NCBI RefSeq assembly: GCF_000003815.2
Contig: NC_049981.1
Coordinates: 1,204,600-1,268,599, forward strand
Origin: Branchiostoma floridae
Lineage: Eukaryota; Chordata; Leptocardii; Amphioxiformes; Branchiostomatidae
DNA: 64,000 nt
Reading direction: 5' to 3'
Below are positions 45,545 through 59,100 of the stretch, one piece after another. Numbering within the stretch: the stretch's first letter is position 1; each line of letters begins with the position of its first letter. A program made the position numbers and the translations under genes. Below the pieces are notes generated by a model that saw only the letters and a list, made by a program, of their open reading frames with translations, was not told the origin of the DNA and ran no database searches.

Positions 45545-47058
45545 GAAGTAACCTCAGTCGTGTCAAGCACGGTTAACCGAGACAAACAGCGCGCGGTTAC
45601 ACAACCGAGGTCATGCGGTCTCCGCTGGTTCCTGAATAAGGCCACAGCCTGTAAATTGTATGTTTAACATCTACTGTAGAATTCACATTCAATGTGAGAG
45701 AGCGAAAAGAATAAATGTGGACAGCTAAACCAAGATATGCCGTAAAGCGTCCTCGCGTAAAGTAAGAAAACACAACAACACCGTAAGTTTGTTCAACGAC
45801 CATTGTAGTTACAAAGTGTGGTATCACTATGAGCCATCAAGTATTTTCTGTATTAAACATGGGTACAAAGTGACATTTGTGCGGTTTATTGATATCACCA
45901 AGGTGGAAACTACACCCAAGACAACCACACTGATGTCAACTCTACAACTACCGATTCCGAACGCTCATACAACGACGGTCATGGCTACCTCACAAGTGTA
46001 ATTCTACAACTTCAAGTCCAATCAAGGATATCACATGACATATTTTGCCATTTTTTCGTGACCATCTGTTGGAAAAAGGCCATTTTTTTTCTCCGACATA
46101 AGGTGTATATTAATAAGCGTGCTGCTGTCTGATGATATCCATTAAATTAACTTGCTGCGGCCTAACTGTCACAATGGTTCAAGTCCTTGGCCTGCTGACT
46201 GGTGCCAAGGACGATTAGAGTTTAAACGGCCACAGCCAGCCGCTTGGAAGGCTGGACGTGTCTGTCAGCATGTTTTCGTAACTTGTATCGTGCATGTTGA
46301 CTTAGGTTTCAAATCTTCTTGTTTCGTCAACCAAAAGGATGAAAGAAAACATGATATGCGATACTGCGGGGTTGCTTCAGTACATACAGGGAGAAAAGAT
46401 AGACCCGTTTCGTTACGGCTTTTACAGATGACCAACAGATGTTACAAATGGCAGGTCTACTGCTGAACGAATGTGCATTAGACACTCTAACCTCCGATCT
46501 CCCCAACTCGGACATGTTGCATATGCATGGCTAATCAAAGCCTTAACCATTTCTTGCAGTGGGAATTTCATTTGGTGGACCCTCCCTAGAGTGACAGTCA
46601 TTTACGGCTGTTCATTTGACACTTGTAGTGCCTAAAATACGACATATCAATGAATCCAGTTATATATTTACCTCCTCGTACATTGCAACCTAATCAACAC
46701 ACGAAAGCTTCAACTGAAGAGTATCGCATAAAAATGCACTATTATTACCGTACATATTTATAAACTACCTTTCATCCAGGCATTAATTTTACACAAAATT
46801 AAACCTTAAAGACATTTGACCACTATTAGGACAATTGCTACCGCTGGTGTATTGGATCGTCCCTGTTAAAAGTCCTGGCACGACCCAGGCACGACCCAGC
46901 ACCGCCTGGTGCCCCTGAATCACTCGGCAGTACCCTCCAAGCATGAAATGAGGAAAACAGGCGCCCTGCCAGTCCCAGGGAGAGGACAAAGCCCTGGAGG
47001 CTGCAGCTAACTTCTTCAAACCAGGTCAAGGGAGAAAGTTCTGCAGACTGAGAAAAAC
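45545..47058. other. 5' flank of gene B
   Basis: No gene recognised. The last few hundred bases should hold the gene B promoter and 5' UTR, but no TATA box or other core element could be identified. Confidence 0.4.
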
Positions 47059-47125
47059 ATGAAGCCGGCGGGACAGATCGTCCTGCTTGCGGCCATTCTG
47101 ACGTTTGCTGAGCTGGTCACTGCAG
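47059..47125 (+). CDS. Gene B exon 1: signal peptide
   Basis: ATG opens MKPAGQIVLLAAILTFAELV followed by TA, a typical signal peptide with a basic start, hydrophobic core and small residues before the predicted cut. 67 bases, ending phase 1 at donor GTATCT. It joins exon 2 in phase (Gly/Ala split codon becomes GCA). Confidence 0.82.
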
Positions 47126-50100
47126 GTATCTTTGTGTACATGTATATACGTAGCTGCATGTTGTTTTACATGGACGTATGGTTCAGCTTTTGACGTGTGT
47201 CGGTTGCAATTTTTAAAAGTCTTTTCCTGTAGGAAATACATTCAAGATGAGGAAAAAAAAGACAAACTTAGGAATTAGATTAACAATTCAGGTCAGGTCC
47301 TGGAATTTTCGCCACGGTTTGCTTGTTTGTTTATTTACTTGTTTGTAGACGATACTTACTTGTATCGCTTGTCAGAATGACGTCTACTCTACTCTACTCT
47401 ACTCTACTCTAGAACAAGCTAACGTAACAGCTGCAAACGTATGAAGCTGGTAGATACCACATGGGATATATCTGTAGGACGCGATTTCCAAGAAATTGGG
47501 CAAAGATTAAGGATGGGGGGGCTAGGGATATCCTGAGGCGATAGAGGGAATTAGGTCAGGCTTGTTTTACACAGTTTGTAGATATCAAGCCTTCGTAACT
47601 ATTATGGGGCTGAAACGTCGCACGACTTATTTCCGATAAAGAGAAAATTGTGGACAATGCAAATAATGTGCTCTGTATATTATTGTCGATTATTGTATCG
47701 GGGACCTCCTCGACACGTATGTTTGCACTCACATGTGCGTGTGTGTGTATATGTGCGCGCATGTGTGCCTTGTGTATGAGTGTGCATGTTGGATTATTTG
47801 TGTGTGTATATGTATCATTTCTGTGTGTTGTATAAAAAACTATACCATTGCCATTTCTACCATGAGTTTGAATAAAACAAACTGTGCGCACTGTACCAGT
47901 TTTAAGGCTGTCTTTTAAGGTGGGGTCACACCTGCGTATACATTCAAGTCCGTATGAGGCGCGCATGGAATCATTAGACTCCACCAGGCCCCACAGGTCG
48001 TTGGAAAAATAATAGAAATTGGACAAACGTAAACAGGTAACATGTCAGACGACTTAGCTGGGTCGCTAACCATACTTCTCGGTCAGCTAACTCATCTGGC
48101 ATGTTGTGTATCTATGCTTGTCTAATTTATACCATTTTCCCCGCGACCTGTGGAGCATGGTAGAGACTAAGGGCGTCATACGCACCTCAAACGGACTCGA
48201 ATATATACGCATGTGTGACCCCACCTTTAAGGACAGTGTACTTTGCGTACAAAGACCCCTTTCTTGTGTTTTTATTGCATAAAACATGAGTCTCTTTTTG
48301 TGGACATTCGGCGCTTCGTAAATGACCCCTAGATCATTTCCCTAGATCTAGGACAAAATGTTGCATTTCATTTTTTGTTAAAGAAATTTGGATCATTTTT
48401 TTTTTAGAATTAATTTTGGCCAAATCGATCCAACAAATAATTTAAAAACACGACGCTGGCATTTTCAACATGTAAACGTGTAATCATCAGTCTGGTTACC
48501 GGAAACACAAAATTGTTCCTAGCCCCTAGTGCATTGCGCAGACGTGAATGAGAAGCCCAGGTGTTGTACTTTTGAATTAGTTTCCTTTCTTTACGCGGTC
48601 AAGTCGGACCCATTTGGATAATGCATTATGAATAGAAACTGAGGCAAATGGCCATATATATAATCGCCGCAAGCTGTTTTTGTATCAAAACATTATCAAA
48701 GCCCAAGTCATGCACTGCCTTCGGTAGGCCAACAACATAACAGCATATTGTGTATTTCAGGACAGTCACAGATGAATAAGTTTCTAATGTCATATCACGA
48801 AGATTCGGTGTTGTCAGAGCTTGACAGTTTTGCCACAGCCTGAAAACCATTTGGCCACTTTAACATCGTGAAATATTATCATTTCCCAAAAATTCATCAT
48901 CAAGTTCACCAAAAATTCATTATCAAGTCCACCATCGTCCATGTCATTTGTCCAGCAGATGCGATTGGCGTGTGTATTCGGCAGTTTAGCGCTGACATCG
49001 AACGCTTGTAATTTTTGTCACGTCTAAATGTCCCGCATGAAAAGTCCCCACAATACAAAAATAGCTCTAACTAGAGTTCCACGACCCCACACCTTCGCCA
49101 AATGATTCTACCCTTTACAACTGCTGACTAATTCTGTTTATCATTTATTATGCAAATAACGTCCTCATTTGCATAAATTATATTAGTTGATCATCTCCTT
49201 CACCAAACAACTGGCGTACACAATCTATGTTAAGAACTAAGGCTTAATCGCATGTTCTTATAATTTATGCAAATGCATAATTTATGTTCAACTGTACATA
49301 ACTTTCAAATGCTATAAGTACGAAGTTCCTGTCAGTTACCACAATGACATAGCATTTTCTCATTAATTATGCAAATTAGGTCTTTATTTTGCATAATATA
49401 TAACTATAAATATCCTTTTTTCATTTACAAATGTCACATGTTGTAATGGTCCTATATTTGAACCGAGCGTGTTTAGACGATTTTTTAAAATTAATTATGC
49501 AAATTAGAGTCCAATTTGCATAATTGATATGTAATTATATGAAGCATCACGTCAGCTATCTGTATACCAAAAATCATGACAATCCGTCTGTCCCTTCTTG
49601 AGTTATTCCCTTTCAAAGTCTAACACTAAACCTGTCCTGCAGTTCCAAAACAAGTTGCTAGGGTGTCTAAATCTATATCACTTACTTTCGGTTTCACGAG
49701 CTATCTACCACCCAAAAATCATAACCACAGCATGTCCAGAACTTGAGATATCAAACTCGGAAGTTCTGCTACAGTACCGTAACAAGCCCCTAGGGGGCCC
49801 AAAATCTAATCGTTTTCATGTGTTATCAAGATCTACCCACATACCAAATATCAATACACTCCATCCAGGCGTTCTCCAGTTATGCCGGCGTTCTACACAC
49901 ATACATACATACATACATACACACGCTACCCAAAATATAACCTTCTTGGCGAAGGTAAAAAATATAACCTTCTTGGCGAAGGTAATGAGTCCTCGATGCA
50001 GATGTTTCCACCTACGCAAAAATGTCCTACTTGAAACAATCACCCCTATCCTATGCAGAAATATCCCCCATGAAAAAAGTGCCTTCAAGAAGAAATGTTC

Positions 50101-53100
50101 CATGGCCTATGCAGAAAAATTGCCCCCCCCCCTTAAAAATAGTGTCCCTCATGCAGAAATGATCCCCCATAAAAAGTGTCTTACATGCAGAAATTCCCCA
50201 ATTCAGAAATACTCCTCCATTGAAAAGTGTCACCTCATGCAGAGATGTGCTCCATTGAAATGTTTAACCCATTCAGAAGTTACCTAATATTACCCTAATA
50301 AGATTATCATCCGCATGCTACTGTCTCTCATGGAAAATGTCCAGTGTTCCCTATGCAGAAATATGCCCTCAGCACAGCAGGTTCCATCCATAATGTTACT
50401 TATCTATTTATATTCATGTTGAGTTTGCTCTCTGAGAGAATATCCGCTAGCTAGCAGCCTAACATCTGCTTGGTGATTAGGGACGACAGTCGGAAATAGT
50501 TTTTAAGCCGGACCAAAATAAACAAGACACGATACAAAATAAATCAAGATGTGGCTACAGACGCCAACCGTTAACAAGAGACATTCCTTAGACTTATAAA
50601 TCTCTGAAGACTCTGACACAAAGAAGGATTAAAGAAGTATCTGTCAAGACAACGGTTGAAAAAGGTTAAAGTTAGGTTTATATGTCGGGGGGCGATCCGT
50701 TTCATGTTCGAGGCAATGTTAGAAGTGTAGAGGTTTCTAGTAAAAACAAAATGCGCACAAGAAGTCAGTATTAAAGCAACACACTTATACTAGTCAGTTT
50801 TGTATCTATATTATGTCTCTATGTTGTCTTTCTTGTTGTCTTGGCGAGCTGGTAATTAAAATCCTCGGTAATTTGTGTTTATAATTTGGACAGGTACACA
50901 CAGCATGAAAGGTTCAGTCCGCATTTTTGTCAGCTTGCGAATACAGTTCCTCTCAATTTCTACTAATTCTTGTCAAGCATCTCTCTAAAATGTGGTTTTA
51001 TTGTACCAAGCATTTGAGATTGTTTATATATGTGCTTACCACAGTTGAATTCTCATCCTCAATATACACCCGATTTCGCTATATTACAAAAACAAACATT
51101 CACTATTTCCTTCCCCTGCATTTGGGGGTGGTCTGTAAATCTGTTTTGAGAGGCATCGCCACAAGGTAGGCCATCTTGTACTTCAAACTCCACATTTTCT
51201 GTAATCTAATTATAAGGTACGTATAAATGTTAGATTATCTTATGTATAAATGCAATGCACAAGAAGCGGCAAGAATATAGTTGTATACAATTTGAGTTCG
51301 CTTACTTTGTGTCCTCTTACTTGTAACAATTTATGTTTTCTTCGAAAAAAAGATGACATACAGAGCACACTACTATTTTCTAAAAAATGACAAATAGAGC
51401 ACACCAGTACCATTTCGCAGGATACTCACGATTCGTACGAAGCTGACCATGTTTTTATAAGGCCACACCAATTTCATTTGTTGCTTCTCGGATCCGCCTG
51501 TCAATTTTTTTTTCCTTTTCCAAAAAGAAATCAAGTCTCGAGAAAAAATGATACATGTTTTGCTATCACAAACCTCTAAATATTGTCATTCAGAGCCACA
51601 TACACGTAATGTCAGTCTAAAAAAATGCCTTTTATTCAGAACATTAGTAACAAATCAAAGGAAGGGTTCATTGTATAAAACGTGCAATTAAACTTCCTAG
51701 GTTGTTGTTATTTGTGTTATTTACGCCGTATATCTTCAACCCAGACCTTTTGGAAAAAAAATATTCGACCCGTCGGTCCATTTTTTTCTGAAGAAATCAG
51801 AGAAGCAACAAATAAATTTGGTGTGGCCTAAAATGAATTTGATTGTGTCTTATTTTCTCTTCAGCAAGCCCGAGATTCCTGGTAAAACCGCGCCACCAGG
51901 TAGCTCGGCTGGGAAGTGCAGTGACCTTTCATTGCAGAGTGGTTGGAGATCCACAACCTACCCTTATATGGACAACAGATAACTTGGTAAGAATCAATTA
52001 CTAGCAAAATACATCCAATAGATTATCATATTGTTTATTATTTTTAGATGTCGTTTACGGAATGTTTGAACAAAACCGAATGATATTCGCAATCACATGA
52101 TATTGCCTAAATAGAGCAGTAATAAAAAGCGTCTAGCCAGAGTTTCTCTGGTTAGGCTCCATTTTCTTCCGGTACTTTCTTGATGGTCTTGGGTCCATTT
52201 TGAAAAAAAAAAAATGTATAGTTATCCTTATTCCAGGGATTTTCAGAAATTTATTTCCTTGCAAAATGATAAATTGCTATTATAATATAAAGTGTGACAC
52301 CAATAAGACGCTATATTGTTAGTGATACCATTTTAACATCCTGATTGATATAAGCCGTACAGCGTCAGCTATGCTAAACAGATTGAGAATATGAGAATGG
52401 CAGTCTCTCCCAAATCAGGCACATCTGATAGCTGACTCACTGATCAGTTGTATAGTAGATACTATTAAAATGGCCGATATGCTTGGAGTATACATTTTGT
52501 ATGAAGATGGTTATTTTTCAGTTTATGCTGTCTTTTTTTGTACAGGAGCCGCTTTTATTCCCCGGTGGAACTTATGGCCGTGTCAAGGTCAACACTAACG
52601 GAGACCTGACGATATCTGATGTCCAGTTGTCTGACCGGGGAGAGTACACCTGTCAGGGCATCAATGTTGATGGAGCGGCTACTGCAAAGGCCAAGCTGGT
52701 GGTCTTGGCGAAAGGAAGTGAAACCAACATTTCAGGTTATTAATTGTATAGCTCTGTCTGTGCCGTTTCTAACATACGGGTGGTACTCATGACACGCATT
52801 CTAAACCTTCGATGTTACTCTCTAGCTAAAGTAAGCCAAGCCTACGAAGTTACATTTTGTATATTGTAAACAATACCAAAGTCCTAAGCCTATCTTGAGG
52901 GGCCGATTACATGCGCGCGATAGGTTTGCTATCGTAATTTTTTTTATGAAATTAGGCCATGTTGCTGTTTGAATATGTCATCTTCTGGGAACGGTTGATC
53001 TAATTGTCAAGGAAGGTTAAACAAATCATTGAACGCGTAGAAAACTTTTTTGTACCGAACAATAAAGTCGTCATTTTTTTGTTCTTTCGCATCTTTTTCT

Positions 53101-56100
53101 TTGGTATTAAAATTGGCGTTGACATTAGTATTCATTTTGCGTAATGTTTTGCAATCTACGGCAGCAATTTGTTTAAATCTGATTTCTATAATTCTAACAG
53201 TATTGTTGAAACCTTTTTGATTGCCGTAAGTCGATGCACATGTCATTCATATGATCAAGTCAACATGGCCTTATCGGCACAACCGTGGGTGATTTTACTG
53301 TGTTAAAATTGTTGCTCAAAAAGCTTCTATATATCATTACCAAAAATAGATTTTAGAACATTTATTTTTTTACCAATCTTTCGAAAACAAAGTTAACTTG
53401 TGTTTTCAATACTATCACTAACACATCGTCTTTCGTAAAGAAATGAAGACAAAGGATCGTCTTGAACCGATTGATGAGAGTGCACAACTTGACACACCAT
53501 GGTGGCCAAGACCCGTGCTCAACCCAAGCGTTGGCACGTTCCGTGATCTAGCAACTGAAATGCACAAAAACAAAAAGGTAATATGTTATTTTCTATTACA
53601 GAAATGATCCACTTTTTTCACATATAAACTGTTCGGTGGCTTTTTGTATTTCTATCGATGTAGCCGGTTTAACCGCCCTTTGGCGTAACAAACTTCGCAG
53701 GCACTCACGCGGGGCGGAAACAGAGCTTATATTACACTGAAAGACAAACTTAACCTTTGCACATTTGACTGCAAATATTGTTAGAATCTATCTAAGGAGG
53801 ATGCCAGTGATAGTTGTAGGAAAGAACAAGTATATTAAGACATCTAGTGTTATGTAAAACTTCCGTTCTTTTGTTTTCTCACAGTCATGATGTTTCTTTT
53901 AATCTTTCTTACAGGTGTCCGAATACGTGTCATCTCTTCGTCTTGTTGGAGAGCACGTGAGTGTTATCTTCTATGTCTCATATCTTTCAACACCTTCAAC
54001 GGCATGGGTAAAAGAAAAGGGGGATCTACAGACACTAATGTTAGCTATATTAAATCTCAGTCTACAAAGTGAAGATCTGAAAATACTCGAGAAATTTCAA
54101 TAAGTATCGCACAGATACCGGTATGTAGTGTCATCCCATTACGCAGAGCCGTTTGAACTGTACATGTTATAGCGGTAGATGTTCTCATACTTTGATATTG
54201 TTGTTATCAATGTATTATACATTATGTATTACCACTGTCACGAATTTCTACTGTGCTTTAAATTTTGAATTACGATTCATTCATTTTTTTCAGTTACAAC
54301 GCCTCACAGGAAAGGTAAGTCTTTATTTGCTCTAGAGCATAACACAGTGTTAAACATGGCTTATTCTCCGATGGTAATATATCCTTTGTTACTCTTTTTA
54401 ATGGTGGGGACTTGTGATCGACGAACAATAAATGAAACAAGTGCTTTTAAAAAGCTGGCATTTTGCCGAGGTTTGTGTGTGCGAGATGTTTTTTCTAGTC
54501 GCCATTAGAATGTGCTGAAGGCAGTCAGTCGTTAACAGGTTGAACTTGCGACACCTCTTGTCACCATACAACGCTTCTTTAGGACAAAATGCTACTCTCG
54601 CTTGAGACAATATGGCGGCGCCCACGGACGCTAACGAAACCACTACAGGTTTAGGAATGTTTAAATCACATAATATGATGAGACAACGGAGACATAATTA
54701 GACTAAAGATAGTTGAAGAAGTTGTAAATAATGAAAGACATGTGTACCAATCGCGCCGCCTCCACCAGGCCGTCTTAGTTGGGAATGAATTGTAGAATTC
54801 AGTAAAAAAGGGAATGATTTGCCAGGAAAGTCAGTTCGCGTTAGGCCAAAATTATAGCACAAAACAGTTAAAATTTGGGCAGACGTCAGTAATGGGTACA
54901 TTACACTTAAAATTAAAGGCGAACAAATCTTAAGTGCACATTCCTAGTGCACATTGGTAGGAAGTAATCAGTTGTGAACTTGGATTTGTACTAGCTATAG
55001 ATTAAAGACGTATAATATAAAGGCCACAAATATAACGGTTTACGTACCACCTTTGCTCATACCTGTGAAGCAAACACTTTGATGAGTATTTTGCTTTCTT
55101 TGTATTTGTATATGTATATGTATATTTATAGAATTTAGACTTAAGTTGATTACATTCAATATTGATAACATAACGTGCCATTAACTACTTCTGACGTGCT
55201 TCCTGGCAATATGCGACTACCTGTGTCAACTTTGACAGCACTAACGTCAATGTTCCTCTATCCAGATCACCGCTTTAGACGTGCATCTTCTGTATTATAA
55301 AAGAGAGTCAAGGAAGACTTCAGACGCGTTTCAAAGAGTATTGGGTGCGTCGTATTTAATATTCCAGTAATATTCAATTAACCACATTGTACCGTCCTTA
55401 TTCTACGTTAACTTAGTTTGCGATTAAAAAAAATGTTTGTATAGTACACAGGACGCCACTGATAACAACTATAACCCCCTAAGAGGGTTATAGTACAAAT
55501 ATTGCTTGGGTCCTTGTTTTCAGATTGATCAGTCAGATAGCATGTATGTATGTATTACTACCGAATACGCCCGAGACATCCTTCATGGACATGTATGGCC
55601 TCTCTACGACATATATTGCCAACACCTAGCCTCCATAGCAGACTCTCTCGGACCGGTAGTCAGAGAAAGCCAGCAATCAGCGACCCAGTACAAAAAGAAA
55701 TGACCAGCAAAAGTGTATTTTGAGCGAAAAAAGGGCCCGAGATAGCCTGTTATGGAGGCTAGTCAACACCAACGTTGCTCTAACGTACAATCTCTCTAAA
55801 ATACGCATCGTGCGGCATGTTTACGACGGCAAATACAAGAATTAAGAACATTTTGGGACTGTTGGGGATGTGTAGTACAAGCATTCACTGACAGTTTTCT
55901 TGCGACTAAACGTTTTGCTCACATCATTGCCATTGGTTGATTTTGTCATAGTGTTACTTGCAGCCGCCAGGGTTACATAGATCACTCATTTCCTAAGGTA
56001 TACATGCTACTGCACTGTGTTAAACAGGAACGCCTCCGCAGTTCCCATAACAAACTGAAATATAACGGTGAACTTCTTTTTGCAACCTTAGGGTTCATCA

Positions 56101-59100
56101 ATGGGCAATCTCGGAAACTTGACGGCGAGGGTATGTAGTCTAGTTATTACTCTCTTTTCGTTTCCTTTTGAGTTCCCTATTCAAATTTTAGATTCGTAGC
56201 CTATTTGTAAAGCTATTGCTTTTTCCATAGTGTCATTGTCAGATTTCGTTAAGCTTTAAACCTCATAATGTGATATATGGAATACTAAGACTATGTAATA
56301 TTATGTAATATGCCGTTGAAGAACTTCTGGCATGAATAATTTTATTACATCCTGAGTAGTAGTTCAATTGCTCATTGCTAGATTTTAGGGTAACGCAAAT
56401 ATACTGCATTCTCCAACATATTGAGGTCCATACTTGCATTTAAGTGAATAAGGAGCAAATATTTGCTGTTTTGACACTTTAACTTTTAGAATAACGGAAT
56501 GCGAATAAAACAACAACGTGGCAGACAGTTCATGTTGTATTGAAATGAACCAATTTGAAAACAGAATCACATACTTTTAATTTGTTCTAACGTTACATGA
56601 TAAATCCGTGAGCACTCCAAAGATTCTTGAGGCAGAATGTGTTTTGGTAAAGAGTCTTGGTTCAACCGTTTACCTATATAATCATATATAAACGAAACAA
56701 TTTTGTTGGAAGCTGTATCCACGAATCAAGTGATAAGAGGCTTGGACACAAGATTGTTTTTATTTTATTTTCAATATATTTTTTATACTGTACTTGTTTT
56801 CTTTCCTAAGACATATTTAGTTCAACCAGAATGGTCGTTTTGTCGGGTTATATCGGAATCGTCAAATCAATAACATCACGGGTAAGTGAATCATCATAGA
56901 TAGGCTGTTATCATTATTATTATAATTGAAATGACCATTATGAATAACCTTGGAATATAAAGGTGAAATTGCATTTGGTATATTTAATAACTACCATGTT
57001 GTGTACGTTAATGTTTTTATAGTCTTTAGATTCTAACATATTCTTAACCTTTGAGCATATGTTTGTGGAAAAGTATAGCTGCAAATAACTTTGTCATTTA
57101 TATGCATATTCTACCCGTTATTGGTGCTGATAGGTTCTTTGAAACTAATTTTACTACCGACATGATTTTGATACTGAATGGCTATCAGACAAGAGATGAT
57201 TAAAAATGAAGCATCAAAAGGCCTATTTCGAACTGTCTCATCTTTTCACAGGCTTCGAAGATCGTGCATAATGTAAGGAAATATTTTGTTACTTTTGTCA
57301 ACTTACTTAAATGCTAGCTCAGTTCTATGTACTAGATTAACCATACAAATTGATTTCTATAAGTTTGACGTGGCAAATACAATATCTAGGGTACACAAAT
57401 ATGTCTTCAGGGACATGGAACATTCTAAACAGTTCTTGGTAATTCTGAGATCGTCAGATAGAACAGAATTCAAGTGCATTCTGCTGACGTATGAATACCT
57501 CAGACAAAATTTGCGCAATTGCGTATAAGAATAAAGATTGTTTCCCTTTAATCATCGTTATCCTGCATCGTTATGTAATCTAAGGTGGTCTGTTCTTCCT
57601 TTAAAATTCAGTTGAACACTCTGGGCGCATCTTTGATAGAACTGAAAAGAGAAATAGATGATTTTGGCGAAATACTTCCCCCTGAAGGACTTCAAAGTAA
57701 GAGACTTCATTCTTTTATCATTTTAATCAAGTGTCTATGTTTATGTTGAAGTATTATGGATGATGGTGAAGTATAACAATCTCAGTCTTCAGATGGAAAG
57801 AAACCTTCGGGTTGTTTGAAAGAAATTGAGATTGTTTTAAAAGATTTCAGATTGAAAAAAATTGTTAAGTTGTAAATGGTAGGAAGAATTTTGTCCAATC
57901 AGTATTTTGTCCAAAATTAATCTGGAGGATGTTAATGTTAATGTTGTAAGATGTTTTTGTGGTCAAAGATAAATGCCCAAAATTCTCATGTATTTCATAT
58001 CAATGTCAACAATACTGTGAACAAGGCTAAAATATGCATGTTTTTTTTAGGAATCGCAGTAAGTTATCTTTATTATTATGCGATGGCCAAAAAGAAAATT
58101 AAATTGTCTTATTATATTATTTCCGATGGATGGAAACTTATTGATCAAAAAGTATTGTATATATTTATCCATAGATAAATGACACAGGGCATGAGGCGCG
58201 TTTTCATAAGTTAGCTACCGTATACAAATAAATGAGATAAATTCTAGCCCTGTACATGTATGTCTAATAGGCTACTCTTTTCATTTGTATCTTACTTGAT
58301 ATTATCTCTAGGTGGCGCTCTTGAAGATTTTATAAATGATACATACGAGTGTCCTGAATTCCAGCAAGTTGACACTCCTGATATTCCCGAAAGGCTGCAG
58401 GTAATATGTACTGAACATTTATCTAAAGAAAAGGTTGATAAATTGATTGTTTACCGGGGACAAGGTCTAAAATATGTTAATACATTTCTGTCACTTTCAT
58501 TTTATTTTTCAACCGCGCCACAGGCAATATTGGCTATTTCGTGTATACTTGTAGTCCTGGGATTTACATATTTGAGCATATAATTTAACGGCAAAATAAC
58601 GTAATGCCATGATCATGAATTGTAGCGTGTTTCTTTGATTCAGAGGTTACTAATAGATTCACCATACTGTAGGCTGCCATGGCATGACCCTGATAGCCGA
58701 GAATTGTTGTAGGTGTAGCCATTCTTACACAAAGTTTATATGTGTTAACAACATACCAAATGAGTATGTATAATGAAGATTGCAGTAAAACGTAACGTGT
58801 ATCATAATTGTGACTTGTCATTTGTAACTGGTTCCCACTCAGGAAAACGTCAATGTCACTTTACTGGACTTCGCGAAAGTCGCGGAACATTCCGACAGAG
58901 TGAGTAAGAAAACATACCATGTTGTTCCCTAAAAGCAGCTGTCTAAACATATATCATACCAGGGCTCGAAATACCACCTGCATATGCAGGTTAGTGCAGG
59001 TATAATTGGAGCTGTGCAGGTATTTATGACGTCTACCTGCAACTAACCTGCACTGCTCCATGTACTGGGTTTTATACATAAATGTCTTAAGATGTAGGTG

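Noticed and set aside
47650-47918. Cys/Val-rich frames around GTGTGT
   Set aside because: Low-complexity TG repeat translation.
49598-50287. 229-codon plus-strand frame in gene B intron 1
   Set aside because: It lies across an interspersed repeat and a degenerate minisatellite (repeated ATGCAGAAAT units), with no domain and no splice partners.
58051-58058. 8-base micro-exon (GAATCGCA) between AG and GTAAGT
   Set aside because: Splice signals look good, but including it breaks the phase with the next exon at 58312, whereas skipping it keeps the frame.
58525-58581. Hydrophobic frame AILAISCILVVLGFTYLSI as a transmembrane exon of gene B
   Set aside because: It ends in a stop, would truncate the protein before the lectin, and exons 58312 and 58843 join in phase without it.
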